DNA of 32,013 nucleotides from Byssochlamys sp. IMV 00236 (lineage: Eukaryota > Ascomycota > Eurotiomycetes > Eurotiales > Thermoascaceae), in the NCBI GenBank assembly GCA_001931875.2, contig MSJH02000408.1, positions 1 through 32,013 on the forward strand, written 5' to 3'. A model generated the notes under the pieces. The model worked only from the letters and a program-made list of their open reading frames with translations, did not search any database and was not told the DNA's origin. The position numbers were made by a program, and so were the translations under genes. Shown in pieces: positions 1-9,600 of this stretch. Each line of letters opens with the position of its first letter. Position 1 is the first letter of the stretch.

Positions 1-43
<43 letters not shown>
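1..43. repeat. poly(A) homopolymer at window edge
   Basis: The window opens with 43 consecutive A residues. It could be a contig end, a low-complexity tract, or the poly(A) tail of a retroposed copy lying outside the window. Nothing else in the window decides between these. Confidence 0.9.
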
Positions 44-47
<4 letters not shown>

Positions 48-266
48 GGATACTGAATAAAGTGTAAACAAGAATGATGTCATTTTCCTTTTTTGGATAA
101 TCAAGCATTCTGTATGCAAGCTCTACTTTCTATCTTTTGTGGCCGTAATGCTTGATCTTCTAATGTAAGCAAGCTTATTTCTATAATCATTCTGTTTACT
201 GATGGGTGATATAATGAAAAAGAAGAGCCATGAGAAATGAAGGAGATTTTTATTATGTTGTCAATT

Positions 267-292
267 ACTATTATTATTATTATTATTATTAT
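267..292. repeat. (TAT)n microsatellite
   Basis: A short perfect trinucleotide run (TAT/TTA repeated about eight times) lies just 3' of the broken transposase ORF on the minus strand. It makes poly-Ile or poly-Tyr in the overlapping frames, which should not be read as protein. Confidence 0.85.
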
Positions 293-342
293 GGATGGAT
301 CCAAACATTCACCTGTTTGCTTATTCTCCTTTTGATACTTGC

Positions 343-564
343 TCAAGGAATGTCTATTATTTCTGATGCTTCTGTCATAAAATCGTTCTCTTCTTGCCAT
401 TTCTTTATTGTATATCGTGCAGCTCGATATGAAATATTTTGAAAGCGACAGATAGCCTTGGGTCCCATTCCCTTATGATAAAGAGTGATAACACCTAGTC
501 GTTGAGTTTCTGTAATACCAGGCGTATGTGTTTGGATAATACGAGGTCGACGCCGAATTGCCAT
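343..564 (-). pseudogene. Tc1/mariner-type transposase, N-terminal fragment
   Basis: The minus frame from the Met at 564 encodes about 73 residues. It has a basic start (MAIRRRPRII) and a helix-turn-helix of the Tc1 class: 'ITETQRLGVITLYHKGMGPK', then an Ile/Ala recognition helix, then 'YTIKKWQEEN'. The frame stops at 343, before the second HTH and the DDE catalytic domain of an intact transposase of about 330-350 residues. No catalytic motif is visible downstream; the continuation runs into a microsatellite. I infer a dead fragment. The match to the family rests on the HTH pattern only, and a domesticated DNA-binding protein or an unseen second exon is possible. Confidence 0.5.
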
Positions 565-783
565 GATTGAAATAAAGAAGAAAAATACCAATTGTGTGGG
601 GGCACGGATTGAAATAGTTGCATTAAGGAAATAATCTACAAATCAAAATATAGCAAAAGAGGAACAATAATGTGACGCCTAGTTAAGCCTGCATATGAAT
701 GGATATATCGACTATCTGTAAGTATTGTGAAAAAAGAAGTAGAAAGATAAAGAATCACATTATGAGTTCATTCTCACAAGGTT

Positions 784-850
784 CTATTTCTCTCTTTCTT
801 TCTCTCTTTCTTTCTCTTTCTTTTTTTTTGTTTTTGTTTTTGTTTTTTAT
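784..850 (+). promoter_or_regulatory. pyrimidine-rich tract before VMA22-like gene
   Basis: About 65 nt of CT/CTTT repeats grading into T-runs end 10 nt before the VMA22 start codon. Such tracts are common in fungal core promoters and 5' leaders. The role here is inferred from position alone. Confidence 0.4.
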
Positions 851-859
851 TTGCTTGTA

Positions 860-1529
860 ATGTCGGACAATTATGAGATGACCTGTCAAGAGCTCGATGC
901 TATAACTTCAACATATCTATCCAAGCTTGAGGAGTACATGCAAATGTGCAATGAAACAGCAACTCACTTTCAACAGGTAAATTTGGCCCCCTGATGCAGA
1001 ATGAGTTGACAATGATGAAAAGGGGTTTTTAGACTTGGCTCATGCAAAGTATACAATGGGAACAAGAACTATTTCGCGTTATTCATATGACAGTCGTATG
1101 AAAGCAAGTCTAAAAGTGTAAGTAACAGAGCATAAATGAATATGCTGGTCTGATAGTTCAATAGAGAAATAGAAAATGATCTTGTCTGTGTGATGAATGA
1201 CAACAAAGAAAAGGAAGAACAAGTAGAGGGATTAAGAAATAGACATCAAAAGGAACAGATTCAATCAAAAGACGATAGCAAAGATGAAAGCAATGATACG
1301 AAAAAGAAGAACCATGATCCTCTTTATTGGTTTGGATTGTTAGTGTCTCCTTCACTACGAACAAGTCAAAAGCACTTTAGTTTAGGTACTAAAATATATA
1401 TCAACAGAGATACGTTAATAACAGAATATTTTAGCAACAGAGAGGTTGATTGATCAAGTGAATAGAATAAAAGAATTGAGAGAATTGGAAATAAAGTATA
1501 AGGAATTGATGGAAAAGAAAGAGAAATAA
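860..1529 (+). CDS. VMA22: V-ATPase assembly factor Vma22/CCDC115-like
   Basis: Four exons (860-976, 1023-1117, 1165-1385, 1435-1529) give about 175 residues, close to human CCDC115 at about 180. Two family signatures are visible: 'GFLDLAHAKYTMG' right after the first intron (human: G-W-L-S-L-A-K-A-R-Y-x-M-G), and 'DPLYWFGLLVSPSLR' near residue 120 (human: DP..WFGILVP.SLR). An N-terminal helix, a charged Lys/Glu/Asp linker and a C-terminal coiled coil (LIDQVNRIKELREL) match the family layout. Known family role: ER-associated assembly of the Vo sector of the vacuolar ATPase together with Vma12 and Vma21. The exon 3-4 join (acceptor at 1434) was chosen because it restores the C-terminal coiled coil. 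The gene converges on the Stf2-like gene 40 bp away. Confidence 0.85.
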
Positions 1530-1540
1530 TAAAGTTTATT
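1528..1540. terminator. back-to-back AATAAA / TTTATT polyadenylation signals
   Basis: AATAAA on the plus strand (1528-1533) overlaps the VMA22 stop codon. One base later TTTATT (1535-1540) gives AATAAA on the minus strand, 30 nt past the stop of the facing Stf2-like gene. The 13-mer AATAAAGTTTATT is an almost perfect inverted repeat that could serve both convergent transcripts. The sequence is seen; the use in 3' processing is inferred. Confidence 0.55.
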
Positions 1541-1569
1541 AAAAAAAAAAAAATGCTACAATATGGAAA

Positions 1570-1882
1570 TTAAGATGATGTTTGTTCAAGACGCATATTA
1601 TTAAAAGTGTCAGAGTCAACGAGATGAAGTTTAGTGCTTGTTCTGTTGTTCATTGGTAAATCTAAATCAGAGCGAGCAATCTCTTGAACATCAGGTATTT
1701 CATCACCCAGTACTCCCCAATTAGCAGCGCCAGCGCCCATTTTCTTTAATCCATAACGTGCTTCTGTAAGACCATTTCTATATAAACATGAGTCATTTGA
1801 ATATATACAGTCAAACTATCTTTCTTTACCTGGCAACATGTCGTTCATGACGATGATAATAGGAATCTTTGCTTCTTGACAT
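1570..1882 (-). CDS. Stf2-like small hydrophilic protein
   Basis: Two exons (1830-1882 and 1570-1777, intron 52 nt) give 86 residues. The start is MSRSKDSYYHRHERHVARNG. The recognisable part is 'GLKKMGAGAANWGVLGDE' followed by an acidic 'IPDV', which parallels 'GSGKGNWGKPGDE' in yeast Stf2 and the short Gly-rich motif of HABP4/PAI-RBP1-type proteins. Yeast Stf2 was named as an ATPase-stabilising factor and is linked to desiccation tolerance; whether that applies here is unknown. There is no membrane segment, and the C-terminus is polar. The family call is on one motif, so the function stays tentative. Confidence 0.65.
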
Positions 1883-3030
1883 TTGTATGTTTTATAAAGG
1901 AAAAAAAAAGAAAGAAAGAAAGAGTGCCTTTTTTATATCTTACAAAAATATTAAAGTCGCATGATGGACGTAATCATGTGTTGAAATTGACAGTTTATAT
2001 TTTTTTTATGCAAATTTTATCTGGCTACAAGTAAAAAAAAAAAAAGGGGGGGAAGCCAAATGATGTCAAACTAAGGATCCATTGAATTACAAGATGATAA
2101 AGATGTTTGATAAGCCTAATAGTCGTAGACTTAGCTACTTCTTTATTCTTTACATGAGAGAATTGAGCAAGTGAATAGCCCTGTTTAAGATTAGTTTCAC
2201 TTTTACTAAATTAACCTGGGAAAATAAAGCACACAAGCTAAAGGGGAATAAAAATAACCCCAACTATCTATAGCAGATGCATCTTATTACAAGGAAAACA
2301 AACAACAATTCCAGATTATGTGCCTTCAATCATTCAAGAATAATCAAGTCTAAGCCTATCAAAAGTAAAGATAATGTCTCCCCTTGATTAAAATAGGAAA
2401 AAGACACTCTAATTTCTAGAATATTCAAAGCCTTGGGAAAAGAGATAGGAAAGATAAACGTTCTAAATATTTCATACAAAAATGACATCTTAAACATTGA
2501 TTAATAAATGACGGATTTATTGACTACTCTGGGCTTTTATTCAAGGCATCAACAATAGAGTATTACAACTTGTTTCCCTTTGTGTACATTTTGCTGCATA
2601 TATTCCCACCAAAGCCGATACCTTCAAAGGAAAGTGTTGCTGTACAGTGGTTTGCGTTTAAAATTCAAGACTTTATTCAACCAATCAAAGAGCTTTTAGA
2701 GCATTCAGACTCTCTGGAAATAAATTTTTGTGAGGTGGTACGGGTCTTTTTCGCCATATTGATCCGAATTTCCTTACAGGAGGGGGTTTTCAGCCTTTGA
2801 TTTCTAAAGAAAAGTACTTTTATATATAAATCACTGCCTCAAAGAATTACTTCGTACTATCGGCATTAAAGTATTATTCTTTACAAGATCAGTTCGAATT
2901 TCGTCTTTACCTCCTGTTTTGTTATAAAATTATAGAATAAAGCACAATCAGCCACCAAAAAGTAAATTATAGATATAAAGTACTAAAAGCGCGATTTCTC
3001 TTTATTACATATTAGATTGGATGAAAGAGC
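1883..3030. other. AT-rich intergenic stretch, one weak open frame
   Basis: No gene could be supported here. The stretch has purine tracts near 1903-1922 and 2032-2052, a short GGGG/CCCC inverted repeat around 2240-2262, and one plus-strand frame open from 2501 to 2800 with no ATG at its head (residues such as 'VAVQWFAFKIQDFIQPIKEL'). That frame has plausible protein composition but matches nothing I recognise and may be a decayed element. Confidence 0.4.
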
Positions 3031-3757
3031 TCATTTTCTCGTCTTTTGCCTTTTTGGTGAAGCATGCATTGTGTCGCGAGAATCATCAGATTCACCAGAA
3101 GAATCCCCACCAGAGTCGCTGTTGAAATAGTCTTCAACTGATTGCGCGCCAGCATCGACGAGATCCTATTATTAACAAAATGGGTTCATATAAATGCTGG
3201 ACAACAAAAATAATAAAATTGTGTGCCTCAGTACAAACCTTCACTTTCCATAGATTCTTTACGAGTCCTGGTCCAAAGCTTGATATAAATCCAGAAGGGC
3301 GAGCAAGGTCGGAAGAAAGGACTTCTTCGAAGACATAAATGCCTCGACTTGGCTGGGACAGGTTGTAGAAGTACATCTTGTTTACTATTAAAGTAGTTAG
3401 CCAAGATATTACAGATCAAGCCTAGAAATATAACACTCACGGTGTACTTGAATACCAAAAAAGTTTGATGTACTCATATAAGCCTTCATCACCATGCTCG
3501 ATCATTCTTCTAATTTTCTTCAACGATGCCTTTAACTGTTTTGCCAGCTTTACCTTATCACTGACAAAATGGTGGTGGTTGGATTGGTTGTGTGGGCCAC
3601 TCACCTCAACCAGAGCAAATGGAACTCCGTACTTTTCCAGGCTCATAATTGCATCTGGAATCTTGCCTATTGTCTTCCTTTCGTCATCCTTTTGCAAGGC
3701 CTGCTTATCCTCTTTTTCGGCTTGAAGAGCCTCGTCACCACTTACATCAAAATTCAT
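3031..3757 (-). CDS. Mucoromycota-type PD-(D/E)XK-like protein, probably 5'-truncated
   Basis: Three exons (3448-3757, 3239-3384, 3031-3165) give 196 residues. The core reads 'GKIPDAIMSLEKYGVPFALV', then 'EVSGP', a His-rich turn, 'SDKVKLAKQLKASLKKI', and 'KMYFYNLSQPSRGIYVFEEV'. I recall this pattern (K/G-x-PD, then ExSGP, then D-K..K, then a Y-x-Y/F strand) from an expanded uncharacterised protein family in Mucorales; the Asp and Glu sit where a PD-(D/E)XK nuclease would have them, but the Lys of ExK is Ser. The C-terminus is an acidic/Ser patch ending in basic SPKRQKTRK, nuclear-signal-like. Upstream, complement(3780-3890) reads 'LLGPIFKELFKSRSN' and 'NQFNLQWQD', which looks like a further 5' exon, but I found no clean GT-AG join. 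The dispersed repeat begins there, so the gene may be broken. Confidence 0.55.
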
Positions 3758-3904
3758 TATTTAGTTTAGGTATTAAAGATGATCAAGCAAAACTTGATAA
3801 TTGTGTATGTCTTGCCATTGTAGGTTGAACTGATTGGAACGACTTTTGAATAGTTCTTTAAAAATTGGTCCCAAGAGAGTTATAATGTAATGGTTTTCGC
3901 TCTG

Positions 3905-4135
3905 CTTTTGTACAAAGAGATTAGGCTTGTTCCAGAGGCGCTACATCTACCTATTACCTATGATGCCCACCAACAAAGCTTTTCACCACTTTGGTTCGTT
4001 TCTTTTCAGAAAGAAGAAGAAATAAAAAGAAATGTTATTTATTTTAGTTTTATGTTGTCAGTTGATCAACAAAGATGCATGAACACGTGTAATTCACATC
4101 TTATGTCAGAGAGAGTGAACTGGACAGCCTTTGGT
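3905..4135 (+). repeat. dispersed repeat, copy 1
   Basis: This stretch aligns along its length with the minus strand of 21180-21440. Shared blocks are 'ATTACCTATGATG', an AGAAGAAGAAA/ATAAAAAG purine block, 'AGTTTTATG' followed by 'AGTTGATCAACAAAG', then CACGTG and 'GACAGCC'. In both copies the same frame reads LPITYD followed by QQ(S/N)F, suggesting a coding origin. The 21-kb copy carries an extra segment of about 45 nt. An inverted-orientation motif shared with the other copies (TTCTGGTGCATG) lies at 4219-4230. Confidence 0.7.
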
Positions 4136-4239
4136 TAGGCAGAGACTTTGGTAGTGTGAAGTTGTATAGTGACAACATTGGTATTGCTACAAAGAAGTAT
4201 CCGTAGCACTGGCCTATTTTCTGGTGCATGTAAATGCGC

Positions 4240-4596
4240 AGTGATAGTCCAGTAAAAAAAAAATAACTAAATTTTCACAGCCAAAAATTTCTTATAGTGT
4301 CTATAAAACTACAGTTAATGTTCTTCTATCTTGCAATACCACTTTTAATCTCTATCAAAGTATTTGTTATCCAACATGTTTACGTGTCGTCTTCTTTCTT
4401 TTGTGACAACATCATTTTTCTTTATAACTTTACGTTATGGTTCATCCAATTTAAGCTACAATGGACAAAAGGAGGACAGAGGATGTGGTATAAGCTCTTC
4501 AAGCCGCGCTTTTTTATTTGAAAATATATAAAATAAACAAAAAACAATAGACTATCTCTTGTAACCCTTTTCAAGCCGCGTATCGTGGACATTATT
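4240..4596. other. intergenic stretch without recognised gene
   Basis: No supported gene. A hydrophobic plus-strand frame (about 4300-4520) lacks a recognisable domain. The octamer-plus 'TCAAGCCGCG' occurs twice (near 4499 and 4571), the second just before the 59-residue ORF, and may be a promoter element. Confidence 0.4.
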
Positions 4597-4776
4597 ATGG
4601 AAAGTGAGCACAATGCACTACCAAATCAGAGCCTCTCCCCTGAGCAAATCGAGAAACTGTACCAACAATTTGCCGCTCGATTTCGAATCGAAGAAGAAAT
4701 ACAGCGAAAACACCATCAGCTTGCCCTCCCAAACGCCTTCAGCGTAGATTCGTGGGGAGATAACATTCTTTATTAG
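4597..4776 (+). CDS. small conserved-looking ORF, unknown function
   Basis: An uninterrupted ATG-to-TAG frame of 59 residues, soluble and protein-like: 'LSPEQIEKLYQQFAARFRIE' forms a likely amphipathic helix, then a Gln/Lys/His segment, then 'LPNAFSVDSWGDNILY'. I do not recognise the family. Only 42 nt separate its stop from the Met of the THUMP methyltransferase, too little for a separate promoter and terminator, so the two may share one transcript, or this may be a long upstream ORF. No splice pair was found that fuses it in frame to the next gene. Composition (balanced charges, no low complexity) argues against chance, but there is no homology support. Confidence 0.4.
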   Translation: MESEHNALPNQSLSPEQIEKLYQQFAARFRIEEEIQRKHHQLALPNAFSVDSWGDNILY

Positions 4777-4818
4777 GAAATTCTTTTTTATTTTTTTATT
4801 TTTTGCCTTGATTGACAA

Positions 4819-6267
4819 ATGACAAGCAACATCCATGCATTATTTCATGTCCCAGAAGGTTTCTTACTCCCCCCTTGTCAACTGACACAAATACACACAT
4901 ATATACACTTGTTATGACATTACTAAAATTGCTACAAAGGACTAGAGCATGTAGCAGCAAGAGACATTGAGGAATCAATTAAGGACAAATCAATCTTGCA
5001 GGAATCAACCTATAACTGGGAAAAGAAAACTGGCCGTGTGCACTTGTTTGGTACTGTCAAGGGTGTTTCCGAATTCAGATCGTACATACAAGAGGTTGAA
5101 TTAAGGAGTGTCTACAGCGTGATGCTCGTTGCTGCAGAAACGATCATTCCTATAGATACATTTAATGAAGCAGATCCTACCTGTCAGTTCATATCACACA
5201 TCACGCAAAATGGAAATTGGGAAACATTGTTTGGAAAACAAGCAGAGCGAGCGACTTTTAGAGCGACTTTTAAAAAGGGAGCTTTGAAGCACAAGGTGCC
5301 GAGTCAAGAGATCGCAGGGTATATCGGAGCAGCTTTTGGTGAACTGTACGATGAGTGGAAGGTGAAGATGACAGGATTTGACTATGAGATCATGGGCATC
5401 TGGTTCCAATCGGACAATGTCGAATGGTTAAAACGTCTCTCTGTCTCAGATCAAAGCATTATTTTACTTCTCGGGCTCAATATCCCTATTGAAGATCAAA
5501 AGTACAGAAATAGGTTATTCTTTGGCCGAACAAGTTTAAACCCTTGTATTGCATATTGTCTAGCCATGATCGCACAGCCTCGACCAGGACAGATTGTCTT
5601 GGATATGTGTTGTGGAACAGGCACAATACCAATTGAAGGTACAGGGATAATATAACATTAAGATGAAAACTTGTACTAATGATTTTTTGCAGGAGCATCT
5701 CGCTTTCCCAACACGTTCTGGCTTGGAGGTGAAGGTAAGCTAATGTTTTACCTCTTTTAATGCTTTATCTTTGCTAACCCTTGAAAAGTAAAGGTAAAAA
5801 CACTTGCTGAAAAGGGACGTGGTAATGTATTACATGCCAATTTGCAAAACGTTGACTTGCTGTTGAGCGATGGTAGAAAGATGTGTCTGAGAGATGGTAC
5901 AGTTGACACGATTGTCTCAGGTAAATTCTCTCCCTTTGATATATAGAAAGTTGCTTATTGTTTACAAGATTGGCCCTGGGGCTTAAGAGAAAATTCATTT
6001 CAGCAGATTCAAGGGGTAAAAAACAGATAGAACAAAAGCAATGCTTAAATAACTTGTCTAAAACAGCTTTATCCTAAATTCATGAAACAAATGTGGAGAG
6101 TACTACAACCTAAAGGAAAGGCTTATATTGTCACACAGGGAAACAAGTTGATGCATAGAGTATTAAAGTATGACTGGTGTCAAAGACAATGGAAAGTAGA
6201 TGATATTGTACCTATTGGTATTGGCGGTTATGATGTATACCTGTTTATACTTTCAAAATGTCAATAA
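4819..6267 (+). CDS. THUMP-domain RNA guanine-N2 methyltransferase (THUMPD2/3-like)
   Basis: Six exons (4819-4858, 4940-5638, 5693-5734, 5789-5920, 5969-6015, 6067-6267) give 386 residues. The N-terminus 'MTSNIHALFHVPEGLEHVAA' matches the start of the ferredoxin-like/THUMP part; 'FRATFKKG' and the Gln/Glu-rich 'HKVPSQEIAG' are THUMP-like. The methyltransferase half has 'FGRTSLNP', the SAM motif 'VLDMCCGTGTIPIEGA', and the catalytic-type motif 'VSDWPWGLRE' in place of the family's D-x-P-(F/Y)-G. Family members methylate guanosine N2 in tRNA (THUMPD3) or U6 snRNA (THUMPD2) with the TRMT112 partner. I cannot decide between the two subfamilies; the Trp in DWPW is unusual. Intron 1 has a textbook branch site TACTAA. 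AATAAA overlaps the stop. Confidence 0.85.
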
Positions 6268-6371
6268 AGAAGCATTTGTATTACTTTGGCACTATGAAAG
6301 AGTTTTCCCCCTTGATTAATTGATCAAAAGGTCTTTTTATAAAAGTACCTTGTTAGTCTTGAGATGATGAG

Positions 6372-6381
6372 GTCGCGCGAC
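6372..6381. promoter_or_regulatory. GTCGCGCGAC palindrome upstream of NOT1
   Basis: A perfect 10-bp palindrome of CpG steps in otherwise AT-rich intergenic DNA, about 220 bp before the NOT1 start. A TATATAAG sequence follows near 6476. Both are candidate promoter elements by position only. Confidence 0.35.
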
Positions 6382-6600
6382 TTTTTCTGAGAGCAAATAA
6401 AGTGCAGATGACGAAAAAATACCAAAGGAATCTTGTCAGCCAATCAAATGTTGACTGTGGCAAGTTGCTTTTTTTATATATAAGCAAAGGATTTTTTTTA
6501 TTTATTCTTTGAGTGTCTTTTTTTCTTTTTACTTTTTCACGTAAATGTTGCATTCTCGCTTTTACACAATTGTCACTGACTCTTTACGTTTCCTTTAGTA

Positions 6601-9600
6601 ATGTCTAATAATCTAGCTTCAGATTCACTTTTACTGGGCAAAACATTATTCGAGAAAGGATACAGCTGCTTATTCACCCTAGACAGTGCCATGCAGGTCA
6701 TGGAAAATGTGAGCATACAGGAAGATTCTGTTTCAAAAGCTCTCGCCTTGATCATTCGCACCCATTCTATGCCTCAACTAGCAACAAAAGAAGCACAGAC
6801 CTGGAACATGGAAAACTTTGTAGCAGCTGCATTGAAAAAGGTAACTGACACCCAACAACATACACATGTTGGAAAATAACTGACTCTGCGCGCACGCACG
6901 ATCTAGAATCCCAACTTGAACTGGACTGTAGTTTTAGCAAAACTGGACCAAGCAGAATTCATGGTATTTGATCCCATTGGCTTTAAATTACTTGTACTAT
7001 CTTGGAGATGTCATAAACGGGTATGTAAATACGCCTCGAACGCGCGCGCCTTGGTACTCATAATAATTATAGGATGAGCCATTCCCTGTTTCAGTCTTCT
7101 TTCAACCTTGGGTCAATGTTAGAGCCCAACTCAGTGTGTTATATCACATGGTATATGCGCCAACCGATCTATTGGACTTGAACAAGACAGTAACAAAGAA
7201 AGTCATTCCCGAAGATTTGATTACAGCACTACCCGTCAGCATGCGCCAAGCTGCCTCTCAACTCGCTATACAACAATTAAACTGTTTAGACTTACTCGAC
7301 GCGATCATGGGCTTAGTTGGCACAGCAGCTACGGATGATATAAAGGTCTTGATGGATAGATTGGCCATTCAAGCTCCAGAGTTACTCATGATTGGTTTAG
7401 CTCAGATTCAGGTATATATCAATATTAGCTCTCAATGATCACTTGTCTAATTGGTATCAATAGCCCATTAAAAACGAATTACATCGTGCACTCTTTCCTA
7501 AGCTACTCAATATATTCTTAATCGGTCACGTTAACTCTCCTATTGTTATCAGATGTCTTTGGCATGTTCAACCCAATTTATTACTAGAAGGCTTTTTCGA
7601 AATGTACAAAAAGGATCCTACCCTAATTTCACGTATATTTGATATCTCACAAGAAGCAAAGGTAAGCGTTGTCATTTTTGGAGATGATATACCTAACATC
7701 CAATCAGATTATTGTTAATGTCTTGAAAGCCGATTTACCGTTCTTTACGCTTGATTTGGCCTCTCTGGCTGCTCGTAGACAAAATTTGAACTTGGAGAAG
7801 TGGCTGACGGATAGGTTAAGTAAAGAAGGGTTTCCCTTTTACGGAGCATGCATCGATTTTCTGGAAAAGAAATGTGCTATCGAAATGGCTCGTCAATCAA
7901 GAGCTAATGTCATTCCTACCCTTCAGTTATCTGTTGAAGTGATTCGTATATTCTTTAAAGTTTTAACGGAAAGGTAATGTCTACTTTGTCTATTTTGACA
8001 CAATAAGAAGCTAATATATAGTGATTAGACCATTGCCACCTGCTGAAACGGCCAAACTTTCCAAACTGAGTCAATTGTATGCTCAATTATATCCTCAACT
8101 GAACGACAGCCGCGTTCCTATAGAGAAGAAACCAAATGGAGGAGAAACAGGCGAGGGTGAAAGAAACTATCCGGATGAGGTGGAGGAAATGGTCCGGTTA
8201 TATTTTGAAAGACTTTACACCAAGGATATCACTGCAGCTCGGTTTGCTTCTGTCCTGAAAGCCTGTCGTTCTTCAAATGATCCAAGACAAGCAAGCTTTT
8301 TTGCCTGCGCGACACATACTTTGGTAAGTTTTATTTGAAATCAGTACGGTAGTATAAATTATAACACCCTTCTAGTTGGATGAATCTCGCTTCTTTAGCC
8401 AATATCCAGAAAGCGAACTATTAGCTACAGGCGAATTACTTGGCATGCTGATAGAACTTCATTTGATATCGTATTCCCATTTACGGGGTACGTTAAAGCT
8501 TATCCTCGACGCATTGAAGCATCCAATTGGCTCAAAGATGTTCAACTTTGGCGTCCAAGCCTTGACACAATTTAGAAACAGGTTAAGCGAATGGCCCCAG
8601 TACACCTTGCTCCTTTCTAAAATTGAAGGCTTGAGAAACTATCCAGTTATTGTGGAGGCGATTGCAACAACACTGAAACAGCTTGCTCAGAAGGACCCTG
8701 AAGGAAAGATGGCAGCCTCTGAAACTGGTGGAGAGGCCAATGAGAGGACCTCCGAGACATCTGCCGCGAACACGACCTTGCTACAAAGCTCTACAAAGCA
8801 AGCATACGAAATCCCTCCCGAAAAGACCCAGGAGAGAGTATCTTTCCTCATCAACAATCTTTCCGTTGGTAACCTGAAGAGCAAGTCAAGTGAGCTGAAA
8901 GATTTGCTCCAAGCACCAAACTATGGGTGGTTCAGCCACTATTTGGTGGTACGTCGTGTTAGCATTGAGCCGAATAACCATGAGTTGTACTCTTCGCTAC
9001 TAGACGAGCTTGATCTCCAAGGCTTGAATGATGCAATCATTGAAGAAACTTATGCAAATATCAATGTACTTCTTCAGTCGGACAATATTGTGAATTCATC
9101 TTCTGACAAGAATCTCTTGAAGAATCTGGGAACTTGGCTTGGTCGACTCACCATTGCTAAGAACAAACCAATTCGACACAAAGACCTTTCCTTTAAGGAT
9201 TTACTAATTTCTGCCTACGAAAAGAACAGATTGACGGTGGTCATCCCCTTGGTTTGCAAAGTATTGCAACACGCTGCAGCAAGTAAGATCTTCAAGCCAC
9301 CTAACCCATGGTTGATGAGTACCTTGAAGCTTCTTGCTGAGCTTTATTGGACTGAAGGCTTGAAATTGACCATGAAGTTTGAAATTGAATTGCTTTATAA
9401 GGCCTTGGAACTTGATCTGAATGAGATCGAGCCTTCTTCTGTCCTGGAGAAATACTCGCCTCAAGCCAATCAAGTAGTCACTGAACCTTCTGCCGCTGTT
9501 GCCCCTACTCCCTCTGTTTCCACCTTGTCTGCTGCCTTGCCTGTGCCAAGGGCATCTTCAGTTGATCCTAATGAACATCAAGCATCAAGCGCGGCCGCAA

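Noticed and set aside
2880..2910. TTCGAATTT sequence as a tRNA T-arm
   Set aside because: No matching acceptor, D-arm or anticodon arm could be folded around it on either strand.
4297..4521. Hydrophobic 74-residue ORF as a membrane protein
   Set aside because: No ATG in good context, T-rich composition alone explains the hydrophobicity, and no family motif is visible.
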